Positions 30,147 through 39,651 of a stretch of DNA of 64,000 nt are shown here, in pieces. Position 1 is the first letter of the stretch, and the number at the start of each line of letters is the position of its first letter. The translations under genes were made by a program, and so were the position numbers. The stretch comes from Rhodobium orientis (lineage in GTDB: Bacteria > Pseudomonadota > Alphaproteobacteria > Rhizobiales > Rhodobiaceae). The stretch is taken from assembly GCF_003258835.1 (NCBI RefSeq), contig NZ_NPEV01000001.1, forward strand, positions 124,001-188,000, in the 5' to 3' direction. The notes beneath the pieces are model-generated. The model worked only from the letters and a program-made list of their open reading frames with translations, was not told where the DNA came from and searched no databases.

Positions 30147-30752
30147 ATGACAGCGCGATTTGGCCTTTTGGCGGCCGCAGCCCTTGCGGCCGGCCTGGCA
30201 ATGATAGTGCTCGGCGCCCCGGCGCGGGCCGCCGATGGCGGCGGTCCCGCGGGGCCGTCGAGCTGCGGTCCCGGCATGACATGGGATCCGGTTTCGCGGA
30301 TCTGCATCAAGGCCAAGGGCGCCTGCAAGCGCGGCACGGTGCGCGACCGCAAGACCGGCAAGTGCGTGGCGGTGAAGGCGTTCAACGGCGATTCGGAGAC
30401 CCGCTACCAGGTGGCGCGGTTCTACGCCTATGACGGGCGCTTTGAGGATGCCATCGCGCTGCTCGACCCGATCGCCTATGAGCGCGATCCGCGGGTCCTC
30501 AACATGCTGGGGTATTCCAACCGCAAGCTCGGCCATTTCGACACCGGCCTTGCCTATTACCGGCGGGCGCTCGCCATCGATCCCTCCTTCGATCTCGCCC
30601 GGGAATATCTCGGCGAGGGCTATGTGGCGCTCGGCCGGATCGACCTGGCCCGGGAGCAGCTCGGCCATATCGCCCGGAGCTGCGGCACGGGCTGCGAAGA
30701 ATATCGCGCGCTCGACACGGTGATCAAAGGGGCGCTTGCGGCCAAGGGCTGA
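30147..30752 (+). CDS. Secreted TPR protein
   Basis: 201 residues. Signal peptide about 1-26; a Cys-containing stretch (SSCGPGMTWDPVSRICIKAKGACKRG, seen in parts) follows, then about three TPR units from residue 80 (RYQVARFYAYDGRFEDAIAL; LNMLGYSNRKLGHFDTGLAY; AREYLGEGYVALGRIDLARE). TPRs mediate protein contacts, probably in the periplasm. Start at ATG 30147 after GAGGGGAAG. Confidence 0.8.
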   Translation: MTARFGLLAAAALAAGLAMIVLGAPARAADGGGPAGPSSCGPGMTWDPVSRICIKAKGACKRGTVRDRKTGKCVAVKAFNGDSETRYQVARFYAYDGRFEDAIALLDPIAYERDPRVLNMLGYSNRKLGHFDTGLAYYRRALAIDPSFDLAREYLGEGYVALGRIDLAREQLGHIARSCGTGCEEYRALDTVIKGALAAKG

Positions 30753-30779
30753 GCGGAGTTATCGTTTCAGGAGAGCGAG

Positions 30780-30809
30780 CGGCCGGGCGTTAATCGCCCG
30801 GCCGTTTTT
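30780..30809 (+). terminator. Rho-independent terminator after the TPR gene
   Basis: A perfect 10-bp stem CGGCCGGGCG/CGCCCGGCCG with loop TTAAT, followed by TTTTT, 27 bp past the TPR gene stop. Confidence 0.92.
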
Positions 30810-30847
30810 GTTCGCGACGTTGCGCTTCGTGTTCCGACAAACTTCCG

Positions 30848-30890
30848 TCGTCATCCCGGCCGTAGCGAAGCGGATAGCCGGGATCCATTG
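30848..30890. repeat. Repeat family R3
   Basis: CGTCATCCCGGCCGTAGCG then AAGCGGATAGCCGGGATCC; the arms ATCCCGGC and GCCGGGAT pair. It lies in the gene-free stretch 30753-31289 with an R2 pair. Confidence 0.7.
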
Positions 30891-31073
30891 CCCGTATCAA
30901 TAAAGTGGCCCGTTGGAGAGTACGGACGCGGTTCGCCGATGTCCCAATCGACACCTTACGGCATCCCGTGTGGAGAGGGGCATTAGACCCGGGCTCGGGG
31001 TCTGGGTGGCGGTTGAGGATCGGGCGGGCGGCATTGCGTTCCCGGATTGGCCGGTCGTGCCGCCGATGCCGAA

Positions 31074-31171
31074 TGGATTGCCGCGTCGGCCTGGCGGCCT
31101 CCTCGCAATGACGTTGAAATTGTTGGGAAAATCATAAACGTCGTCGTTGCGAGCGGAGCGAAGCAATCCAG
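31074..31171. repeat. Repeat family R2, paired inverted copy
   Basis: Same structure as 9072-9161: TGGATTGCCGCGTCGGCC...CTCGCAATGACG, AT-rich spacer, then CGTTGCGAGCGGAGCGAAGC ending AATCCAG. Confidence 0.8.
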
Positions 31172-31289
31172 TTGCGGCCTTGCCGATTGGCATCGGCGTT
31201 TGCCGTCTGGGTCGGCCAACGGATGCCCGGCCGGGCAGTGTCTTAAGGCCCGGGACGACGCCAGCGAACAGGTGCACCGCCGCGCAGCC

Positions 31290-32441
31290 CTACTCCGCCG
31301 GCGCGACCCGCAACAACTGGCCGTTGGCCTCGTCGGTGAGCAGCCAGATTGCGCCGTCGGGGCCGCTGCGCACGTCGCGAATGCGGCCGAACGCCCCCTC
31401 GAACATGCGCTCTTCACCGACGATCTTGCCGTCCTTCACATCGAGCCGGGCGAGCAACTGGAACTTCAGCGCACCGACGAAGAGGCTTCCTTTCCAGTCC
31501 GGAAAGAGGTCGCCGTCATAGAAGGCAGCGCCGGAGGGGGCGATCGAGGGATCCCAGTAATAGACCGGCTGCTCCATGCCCTCCTTGTGGGTGCCGACGC
31601 CGATCCTGGCGCCGGAATAGTGGCGGCCGTAGGAGATCACCGGCCAGCCATAATTGCGGCCGGACATCGGGATATTGACCTCGTCGCCGCCGCGGGCGCC
31701 GTGCGCCACGGTCCACAGCTCGCCGGTCTCGGGGTGCAGCGTCGCCCCTTGCGGGTTGCGGTGACCGTAGGACCAGATCTCCGGGCGGGCACCGTCCGTG
31801 CCGACGAAGGGATTGTCGTTGGGAACGCTGCCGTCCGGGGCGATGCGCACGACCTTGCCGTTATGGGTGGAAAGGTCCTGGGCGAGAGGGCGCTGGCCGC
31901 GCTCGCCTAGGGTGGCGAAGAGATTGCCATCCCGCGCAAAGACGAGGCGCGAGCCGAAGTGGTGGCTGGTGGTGGTCTTCGGCTGCTGGCGGAAGATCAC
32001 CTCGACGTCTTCCAGCCGCGCCGATGAGCCCTCGCGTACCAGCCGGGCACGGGCAACTGCCGTGCCGGCGCCGCCGTCGCCCCGCTCGGCATAGCTCATG
32101 TAGATCAGGTTGCTGTCGGCGAAGTCGGGCGAGGGGACGACGTCGAGGAGGCCGCCCTGGCCGCTGGCGTAAACCTTCGGCACGCCGGAGACCGGGGCAT
32201 CGACCAGCGAGCCGTCGAGCACAAGCCGCAGCCGGCCGGGCCGTTCGGTGACCAGCATCGCGCCGTCCGGCAGGAAGGCGAGCGACCACGGATGCTCAAG
32301 GCCGGAGGCGACGGCCGTAACGTCGACGGCATAGTCGTCGGTCCGGAAAGTTTTGGCGGCGACCGGCGCCGCACTGACGGCGAGGGCGAGTGCAGCCACT
32401 ACGGCTTGGCGGCGAGCGGTTCGGGGCAGGGTCTTGATCAT
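31290..32441 (-). CDS. PQQ-dependent aldose sugar dehydrogenase family protein
   Basis: 383 residues with a signal peptide (about 1-28), hence periplasmic. Six-bladed propeller of the soluble glucose/aldose dehydrogenase (YliI-like) family: GLEHPWSLAFLPDG, SHHFGSRLVFARDG (catalytic His region), GHRNPQG, HGARGGDEVN and YGWPVISYG. Such enzymes oxidise aldoses using PQQ. No PQQ synthesis genes are seen here. The start is ATG 32439-32441. Confidence 0.9.
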   Translation of the reverse strand: MIKTLPRTARRQAVVAALALAVSAAPVAAKTFRTDDYAVDVTAVASGLEHPWSLAFLPDGAMLVTERPGRLRLVLDGSLVDAPVSGVPKVYASGQGGLLDVVPSPDFADSNLIYMSYAERGDGGAGTAVARARLVREGSSARLEDVEVIFRQQPKTTTSHHFGSRLVFARDGNLFATLGERGQRPLAQDLSTHNGKVVRIAPDGSVPNDNPFVGTDGARPEIWSYGHRNPQGATLHPETGELWTVAHGARGGDEVNIPMSGRNYGWPVISYGRHYSGARIGVGTHKEGMEQPVYYWDPSIAPSGAAFYDGDLFPDWKGSLFVGALKFQLLARLDVKDGKIVGEERMFEGAFGRIRDVRSGPDGAIWLLTDEANGQLLRVAPAE

Positions 32442-32538
32442 CGGGTCGGCCTCCTCATTGCAGCTAACCGGAAGGAGCCCGGCTGCCGGCAGGGGGAATG
32501 TCGACCTCTAGACATAGGCAACGGAAACGGCAAAACGA

Positions 32539-32563
32539 GAGCCGCGCCGGCCTGGCGCGGCTC
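32539..32563 (-). terminator. Terminator of the DUF2892 gene
   Basis: A 10-bp stem GAGCCGCGCC/GGCGCGGCTC with 5-nt loop, followed on the minus strand by TCGTTTTG, 35 bp beyond the stop of the gene at 32599. Confidence 0.75.
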
Positions 32564-32598
32564 ACAATCATGGCATCGCCCGAAAGACCGGCGTCGCC

Positions 32599-32799
32599 CT
32601 AGAACGCCGCGCCCGGGGTCACGCCGAAGCGCTTCAGGATCATCGCCAGCGGACAGAAGCCGGTGAAGGCCGACTGCAGGAGGTTGGCGCCGACGAAGGC
32701 CGTCAGCCACAGGAAATAGGGGCTGACAGTGACGGCCAGCAGCAGCGAGACGAGGATGACGATGCCGGCGAAGGCCAGCACCATGCGGTCGATGGACAT
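32599..32799 (-). CDS. DUF2892 small membrane protein
   Basis: 66 residues with two helices. The pattern [34 protein letters not shown] and ILKRFGV is that of DUF2892, the YgaP-type membrane module often tied to rhodanese and persulfide handling. Here it is free-standing. An ATTAG-N6-CTAAT palindrome in its leader (32817-32832) hints at control by an ArsR-type repressor such as BigR. Confidence 0.85.
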   Translation of the reverse strand: MSIDRMVLAFAGIVILVSLLLAVTVSPYFLWLTAFVGANLLQSAFTGFCPLAMILKRFGVTPGAAF

Positions 32800-32816
32800 G
32801 GGGAAATCTCCGTTAC

Positions 32817-32832
32817 ATTAGTTTTGTCTAAT
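32817..32832 (-). promoter_or_regulatory. Inverted repeat upstream of the DUF2892 gene
   Basis: ATTAGTTTTGTCTAAT: a perfect 5-bp inverted repeat with 6-bp spacer, 18 bp before the ATG, in an otherwise AT-poor context. The placement suits a repressor site; ArsR/BigR-type control is inferred from similar DUF2892 operons. Confidence 0.5.
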
Positions 32833-33013
32833 TTAAAAGCCAATCTACAGATCGGGACCCCGTCGCGCAAGGGTTTGGAAACTAAGTCTTTACCTGTGTT
32901 AACGCCGCCACATTCTCGCCCAGAAATGACTTGGCCATTGCCCAAAAGGAAGCAAACCCCGGTCGAATTTGTCCGGCTCTATCATGCTTAATGAAAACGG
33001 GGATTTGCGGGTC

Positions 33014-33466
33014 ATGATTGAACGGATTTCACAACGGTCCGACAAGCATTGGCGCACTGACAAGCCGATGCGGTCGACCACCTGGCGCCGGCGCGCCGGA
33101 CGGCTGAAAGCGGCGGCCTTTGCGGCCATGCTGGCGCTCTCGGCGGTCCCGCTTGCCGGCTCCGTCACCGCCGAAGCCTCGCCGCAGATCGCGGCCGAGA
33201 CGCTGCACGGCCCGGCGGCCCTGGCGCTCGCGCCCTCCGTCGTCATCGGTCCCGTGCTCAACGGGACGTCCGGCACGGCGCCGGGCCGCATCGCGGCGAT
33301 TCCGAAATCCGACCGCCTGCCTCTGACCAAGCCGGAGCAGAAGATCGTCACCGGGCTCAACGCGATCCTCTTCTCCGCAATGCTGTTCGTCGTCCTCGTC
33401 ATGTGGCGGCACCTGGCGCGCTCGTTCAGCCGCGACCGCCGCTCGACCTGGGAGGACTGGCAATGA
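33014..33466 (+). CDS. Membrane protein of unknown function
   Basis: About 150 residues from the ATG at 33014 (other in-frame ATGs lie at 32969 and 32984). One signal-like helix (LKAAAFAAMLALSAVPLAGSV) and a C-terminal helix (TGLNAILFSAMLFVVLVMW) followed by a basic tail, so two membrane segments with a periplasmic Ala/Pro-rich loop. The stop overlaps the next start (ATGA at 33463-33466), implying coupled translation. Family not recognised. Confidence 0.6.
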   Translation: MIERISQRSDKHWRTDKPMRSTTWRRRAGRLKAAAFAAMLALSAVPLAGSVTAEASPQIAAETLHGPAALALAPSVVIGPVLNGTSGTAPGRIAAIPKSDRLPLTKPEQKIVTGLNAILFSAMLFVVLVMWRHLARSFSRDRRSTWEDWQ

Positions 33467-33705
33467 CCGGCCCGAAGAACGACTTCCGCGAACGCGCGAT
33501 GCTGGAGCGGATGGCGATCGTTGCCGTCGTCCTGTCGGCGCTGGCCGGCGTCGGCCTGATCAGCCAGGGCCTCTTCATGAAGGCCGGCTCGACGCTCGGC
33601 GACATGCTGGGCGCTGCGGCCCCGGCGCCGGTGGAGCAGGTCGTGGAGCCCGTCTCGGGCGATGCCAGGACGTCGCTTCCCCCGCTGCCCGACCGGCCGT
33701 CCTAA
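33463..33705 (+). CDS. Small membrane protein of unknown function
   Basis: 80 residues with one helix (MAIVAVVLSALAGVGLISQGL) after a charged N-terminus, and a Pro-rich C-terminus (SLPPLPDRP). It begins inside the stop codon of the previous gene, so the two products are probably made in a fixed ratio and may form a complex. Family not recognised. Confidence 0.6.
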   Translation: MTGPKNDFRERAMLERMAIVAVVLSALAGVGLISQGLFMKAGSTLGDMLGAAAPAPVEQVVEPVSGDARTSLPPLPDRPS

Positions 33706-33814
33706 GACCTTTCGGCGGCCCGGCGAAATCGTCGCAAGTTCTTGGCTCAGTGGCGGGAAATCCCCATTTCTGTGGTGTCGAATCCAACCACGGAAATTGC
33801 GGGAGGAACCGAAA

Positions 33815-34138
33815 ATGCTTCGCCGTCTCGCCGCTCTTCTGGCCTTTCTGCTGCTTGCCGTGCCGCCGGCTGCGGGCGCGGGCGGTGACGAGGTCAAGGG
33901 CCTCATCGCCGACCGCTGCGCCGACTGCCACCTCGTCGCCGGCTACGAGAGCCGCGCCGCCGATGTGGGCGCGCCGAGCTTTGCCGTCATCGCCGCCGAC
34001 AAGGCGACCTACACGGAGGGTCGCCTGCGGGCCTATCTGCAGGATCCGCACTGGCCGATGGAGCAGTTCGTGCTGTCGCGCTCGGACATCGACCACATCG
34101 TCGCCTATTTCGCAGCCCGCGGGAATCAGGCCGAATAG
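33815..34138 (+). CDS. Small c-type cytochrome
   Basis: 107 residues. Signal peptide (LAALLAFLLLAVPPAAGA), a single heme site CADCH, and a probable Met axial ligand in DPHWPMEQFVLS, then the terminal helix SDIDHIVAYFAA; class I cytochrome c layout in miniature. Periplasmic electron carrier; partner unknown. RBS GGGAGGAAC lies six bases before the ATG at 33815. Confidence 0.85.
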   Translation: MLRRLAALLAFLLLAVPPAAGAGGDEVKGLIADRCADCHLVAGYESRAADVGAPSFAVIAADKATYTEGRLRAYLQDPHWPMEQFVLSRSDIDHIVAYFAARGNQAE

Positions 34139-35461
<1,323 letters not shown>

Positions 35462-35515
35462 GGCTGCTGGTGCGGCTCCGCTCCCGCATACGATTTATGC
35501 ATTGGACAATCACCG

Positions 35516-35541
35516 CCGCCGGGTCCGAAAGGGCCCGGCGG
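35516..35541 (+). terminator. Terminator of aatA
   Basis: An 11-bp stem CCGCCGGGTCC/GGGCCCGGCGG (one G-T pair) with GAAA loop, followed by TTGTCGTTT. Confidence 0.8.
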
Positions 35542-35747
35542 TTGTCGTTTCAACGCGGTTTGACATGGCTCATCCCGGCGGCTCTCGAAATGTCGGAAAA
35601 TGCGAGACGTTTTTTGCGCTGCGGCAGTTGATTCCCTTGCGTCGCGCCGTTGGTGCTGAGACGATGCAAAGTTAAGCGGCGCCCTGCGCCACAACCGCGA
35701 CCCGTCCGGCGATCGCGGGATAACCAGCCGAAAATAGGAGAGTGATC

Positions 35748-37799
35748 ATGGGAGACGGCAACGGCAGAGAAACGGGGCCCCGGTGCATTGCGCTGGTCGG
35801 CCCGTTCGGAAGCGGCAAAACCACTCTGTTCGAGGCCATTCTCGCGCGCACGGGGGCCATTGACCGGCAGGGAACGGTGGCTGAGGGCAACACGGTGGGC
35901 GATGCCTCGCCGGAGGCCCGCGCCCACGCCATGAGCGTGGAGGCGAACGTCGCCGAACTGAGCTTCATGGATGAAAGCTACACGCTGATCGACTGTCCGG
36001 GCTCGGTGGAATTCCTGCACGAGACCGATGCGATCCTGCCCGGCATCGACCTTGCGATCGTCGTCGCCGAGCCGGATGAGAAGAAGGTGCCGGCGCTGCA
36101 GCTCATCATGAAGGCGCTGGAAGACCGCGGCGTGCCGCGGGTGCTGTTCGTCAACAAGCTCGACAAGGCCGAGGGCTCGGTCCGCGAGAACCTCAACTAT
36201 CTGCAGACCGCCAGTTCCGTGCCGCTGGTGCTGCGCCAGATCCCGATCCGCACGGACGGTGCCGTTTCCGGCTTCATCGACCTCGCCCTGGAGCGCGCCT
36301 ACATCTATCACGACCATGCGCCGAGCGAGATGATCGAGATCCCGGACGACGAGCGCGCCCGCGAGGTCGAGGCGCGGTTCTCCATGCTGGAAAAGATCGC
36401 CGACTATGACGACGACCTGATGGAACAGCTCCTGGAGGACGTCGAGCCGAAGCGCGACACGGTGTTCCATGATCTCGTCCAGGAACTGCAGGACGGCGTC
36501 ATCTGTCCGGTGTTCATCGGTTCGGCCGAGGGCGGCAACGGCATCTTCCGGCTCCTGAAGGCGCTGCGCCACGAGGCGCCGGGGATCGATGCGACCTGCG
36601 GGCGGCTCGGCGTCGAGCCGGGCAGCAATGCCGTGCTGCAGGTCATGAAGACCTTCCATACGCCCCATGGCGGCAAGATGTCTGTGGCGCGGGTGCTTTC
36701 CGGCTCCGTTTCCGACGGCGACGTCATCTATCGCGGCGACGGCAATGACGACCGGATTTCGGCGATCTACACCCTGATGGGCCAGCAGACGACGAAGCAT
36801 CCCAAGGCCGTGCGCGGCGAGACGGTGGCGCTCGGCAAGGTCGACATGGCAAAGACCGGCGATACGCTGACCGACGCCAAGGGCGGCACGGCGAACCTCG
36901 TCACCCTGGAAGCGGCCGACCCGGTGCTGGCGATCGCCATCCGGCCGACCGAGCACAAGGACGACGTCAAGCTCTCCGCCTCGCTCGCCAAGATCGTCGA
37001 GGAAGACCCCTCGCTGAAGGTCTCGCACAACCAGGACACCGGCGAGACGCTGCTGGAAGGCCAGGGCGAGATGCACCTTCGCGTCGTCATCGAGCGGCTC
37101 ACCGCGAAATACGGCATTTCGGTCGAGCGCCTCGATCCGGAGATTCCCTACAAGGAGACTATCCGCGGCTCGGTCACCCAGCGCGGCCGGCACAAGAAGC
37201 AGTCCGGCGGCCACGGCCAGTTCGGCGACGTGGTGCTCGACATCAAGCCGTTGCCGCGCGGCGAGGGCTTCGTCTTTTCCGACACCATCACCGGCGGCGT
37301 CGTGCCGAAGCAGTACATCCCGTCGGTGCAGGCGGGCGTGGAGGAATATCTGGCCACCGGGCCACTCGGCTTTCCGGTCGTCGACGTTGCGGTGACGCTG
37401 ACGGACGGCTCCTACCACTCGGTGGACTCCTCCGACCAGGCGTTCAAGATGGCGGCCCAGATCGGCATGCGCGAGGGTATGGCCGAGTGCAAGCCGGTGC
37501 TGCTTGAGCCGATCCTGGAGGTATCCGTTGTCTGTCCGTCCGATGCGACGGCCAAGGTCAACGCCATCGTCTCCGGCCGCAGAGGCCAGCTCCTCGGCTT
37601 CGATGCGCGGCCGGGATGGCCGGGCTGGGACGAGGTCAAGGCGATGATGCCCCAGGCCGAGATCCAGGACCTGATCATCGAACTCAGGTCCGCAACCCAG
37701 GGCGTTGCCAGCTATACGGCGCGCTTCGACCACCTGCAGGAGCTGACCGGCCGGCTCGCCGAGCAGGTGCTGGAGCGGCACGGCAAGCAGGCGGCCTGA
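35748..37799 (+). CDS. Elongation factor G-like protein
   Basis: 683 residues with the five-domain EF-G layout: G domain (P-loop GPFGSGKT, NKLD), domain II, domain III (SLKVSHNQDTGETLLEGQGEMHL in parts), domain IV and domain V. It differs from translocating EF-G in switch II: the usual PGH is PGS (IDCPGSVEF), so the catalytic His is replaced by Ser. This is the EF-G-like group seen in alphaproteobacteria, whose role is not settled. The start is ATG 35748, seven bases after GGAG; a GTG at 35742 is also in frame. Terminator at 37841. Confidence 0.9.
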   Translation: MGDGNGRETGPRCIALVGPFGSGKTTLFEAILARTGAIDRQGTVAEGNTVGDASPEARAHAMSVEANVAELSFMDESYTLIDCPGSVEFLHETDAILPGIDLAIVVAEPDEKKVPALQLIMKALEDRGVPRVLFVNKLDKAEGSVRENLNYLQTASSVPLVLRQIPIRTDGAVSGFIDLALERAYIYHDHAPSEMIEIPDDERAREVEARFSMLEKIADYDDDLMEQLLEDVEPKRDTVFHDLVQELQDGVICPVFIGSAEGGNGIFRLLKALRHEAPGIDATCGRLGVEPGSNAVLQVMKTFHTPHGGKMSVARVLSGSVSDGDVIYRGDGNDDRISAIYTLMGQQTTKHPKAVRGETVALGKVDMAKTGDTLTDAKGGTANLVTLEAADPVLAIAIRPTEHKDDVKLSASLAKIVEEDPSLKVSHNQDTGETLLEGQGEMHLRVVIERLTAKYGISVERLDPEIPYKETIRGSVTQRGRHKKQSGGHGQFGDVVLDIKPLPRGEGFVFSDTITGGVVPKQYIPSVQAGVEEYLATGPLGFPVVDVAVTLTDGSYHSVDSSDQAFKMAAQIGMREGMAECKPVLLEPILEVSVVCPSDATAKVNAIVSGRRGQLLGFDARPGWPGWDEVKAMMPQAEIQDLIIELRSATQGVASYTARFDHLQELTGRLAEQVLERHGKQAA

Positions 37800-37840
37800 C
37801 CGACGGGTCGTCTCGCGGCTTCATCGACGAACGAAATCGA

Positions 37841-37869
37841 CCGGCGGCAGCGATGCCGCCGGTTTTTTT
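37841..37869 (+). terminator. Terminator of the EF-G-like gene
   Basis: A perfect 9-bp stem CCGGCGGCA/TGCCGCCGG with loop GCGA and seven T residues. Confidence 0.93.
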
Positions 37870-38024
37870 GTGCTTTAGAAGGCAGCGATGTCCGCTCCGA
37901 TGCGCCTTGCCTCACGGTCGGCACACCCGGCTGTGATTTGATTTTGTAGAGCCGTCTCGCCCACATTCGCGGGCAAGTGCCCTCAACGGGCCCCCCTTAC
38001 ACGTCCCCGACCAAAGGCAAACTC

Positions 38025-39017
38025 ATGCTCATCAAACGCACGCGCTCCTGGGAGCTTCCGGAATCCCTGGTGACGCCGGAAGCGGTGTTCCTCAACCGCC
38101 GCAAGTTCCTCGTCTCCTCCGGCCTGCTGATGGCGACCGCCGCGCTCGGCGGCTGCGAGGAGAGCGAAGAGGTGGTCGGCCTTGCCGGCAAGGGCAAGGG
38201 TGCGGGCGAGGACCCGAGCGCTGCACGCTATCCGGTCGACCGCAACGAGGCGTTCACGGTGGAGCGGCCGATGACGCCGGAAAAGACGGCGTCGAGCTAC
38301 AATAATTTCTACGAATTCGGCTCGCACAAGAGCATTGCCTCGGCGGCGCAGGCGCTGCCGATCCGGCCCTGGGAGATCACAATCGATGGCGAGGTGGAAA
38401 AGCCGCTCACCTTCGACATCGACGATCTCCTTGCCCGCGTGCCGCTGGAAGAGCGCCTCTACCGGCTGCGCTGCGTGGAGGCCTGGGCGATGGTCATACC
38501 CTGGACCGGGTTCCCGCTGAAGGCGCTCGTCGACTACGCCAAGCCGACGTCGAAGGCGAAGTATCTCAGGATGGAGACCTTCCTCGATCCGGCCGTGGCG
38601 ACCGGCCAGAAGCAGAGCTGGTATCCCTGGCCCTATGTGGAGGGGCTGACCATGGCCGAGGCGACCAACGAGCTCGCCTTCATGGTCACCGGTGCCTATG
38701 GCAAGCCGCTCCTGAAGCAGTACGGGGCGCCGCTGCGGCTGGCGACGCCATGGAAATATGGCTTCAAGTCGGTCAAGTCGATCGTCCGCTTCTCGTTCGT
38801 TGCCGAACGCCCGGTCAGCTTCTGGGAAAAGATCAATCCGAACGAGTACGGCTTCTGGGCCAACGTCAATCCGGAGGTGCCGCATCCGCGCTGGTCGCAG
38901 GCCACGGAAAGGCTGCTGCCGTCCGGGGAGGTCTATCCGACGAAGATCTACAACGGCTATGGCGATCAGGTCGCCGGCATCTATGCCGGTCTTACGGACC
39001 AAAAGCTGTTCATGTGA
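38025..39017 (+). CDS. msrP: Protein-methionine-sulfoxide reductase catalytic subunit MsrP
   Basis: 330 residues (E. coli MsrP is 334). A twin-arginine signal (NRRKFLVSSGLL) exports the folded molybdoenzyme; the Mo ligand is Cys150 in YRLRCVEAWAM. It repairs oxidised methionines in periplasmic proteins. The membrane heme partner msrQ, usually adjacent, is not next to it here. Start at ATG 38025; an upstream in-frame ATG at 37977 gives no better signal. Confidence 0.93.
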   Translation: MLIKRTRSWELPESLVTPEAVFLNRRKFLVSSGLLMATAALGGCEESEEVVGLAGKGKGAGEDPSAARYPVDRNEAFTVERPMTPEKTASSYNNFYEFGSHKSIASAAQALPIRPWEITIDGEVEKPLTFDIDDLLARVPLEERLYRLRCVEAWAMVIPWTGFPLKALVDYAKPTSKAKYLRMETFLDPAVATGQKQSWYPWPYVEGLTMAEATNELAFMVTGAYGKPLLKQYGAPLRLATPWKYGFKSVKSIVRFSFVAERPVSFWEKINPNEYGFWANVNPEVPHPRWSQATERLLPSGEVYPTKIYNGYGDQVAGIYAGLTDQKLFM

Positions 39018-39152
39018 GGATGGGGTGACCGGCCTTTTCCCCTGGCGTCTGCCGGTTGGTAATTGTTCGCAATGACGCTTTAAATGGAGTCGGTCACTTT
39101 CCGGTTGAAGGCCGTGCGAGGCCTCCCGGAAGGAATCGATTTTTCGAGCCGG

Positions 39153-39290
39153 AAAAGAAAAATGCCGGACCCGGGTTACGGGTCCGGCAGTTATCCATCA
39201 CGTTGTCGGACGCGATGAAATCACCTTCCAGAGGGGAACAGCTGCACGCAAAAGGATCACGGGGAGGTGTGAGCTCGATTGCCATCAGCT
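39153..39290 (-). ncRNA. Candidate AbcR-type (alpha-r15) small RNA
   Basis: No protein is convincing in 39018-39651. On the minus strand, the segment contains unpaired pyrimidine-rich stretches ACACCTCCCCGTG (about 39260-39272) and TGTTCCCCTCTGG, which could pair with ribosome-binding sites, and ends in a strong terminator at 39163-39189. A TATAAA box near 39297-39302 suggests the 5' end, but this is uncertain (a second CTCCCA lies further upstream, about 39310-39315). Location supports the call: in rhizobia the AbcR1/AbcR2 RNAs lie beside lsrB/vtlR, followed by trxB, as here. AbcR RNAs repress ABC-transporter mRNAs with Hfq. Confidence 0.45.
39163..39189 (-). terminator. Strong terminator of a minus-strand transcript
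   Basis: A perfect 11-bp stem TGCCGGACCCG/CGGGTCCGGCA with 5-nt loop, followed on the minus strand by TTTTTCTTTTCC. No protein gene ends just before it. Confidence 0.88.
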
Positions 39291-39651
39291 GATTGTTTAT
39301 ATGACCGATGGGAGATGCCTTTTCTATAGGCAGCCCGGCATGCCAGTTATGCAGATTTCGCATGATTAATATTCAGACCATGCAGAACTATGATGAAAAA
39401 TCGGGCAGCGAAGCGGGAAAACGCTTTTCCGTCAATGGGTGAATAATCCCGTGACAGGGGATGCACCGGAATCCGGTTTATTTCCTTGCCGGGCGCCGTG
39501 CATGGCGCGCCGCAATGCTGCGACAGAATGGCCAAAGAAAAGCCTTGATCGGACCGGCGGGCAAGGCGCTGCGGCATTGGTATTTCTGCCAAAAGGCAGT
39601 GCCGTCTTTCCACTTTTTGGAGACTGCCAGGCGTGATTCGGTTTTGCCGGA

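Noticed and set aside
30753-31289. Small frames upstream of the sugar dehydrogenase gene
   Set aside because: They are made of R2/R3 repeat sequence and lack ribosome sites.
39094-39363. 89-codon minus-strand frame beyond lsrB
   Set aside because: It runs through a strong terminator hairpin and has no clear homology; the small RNA reading fits better.
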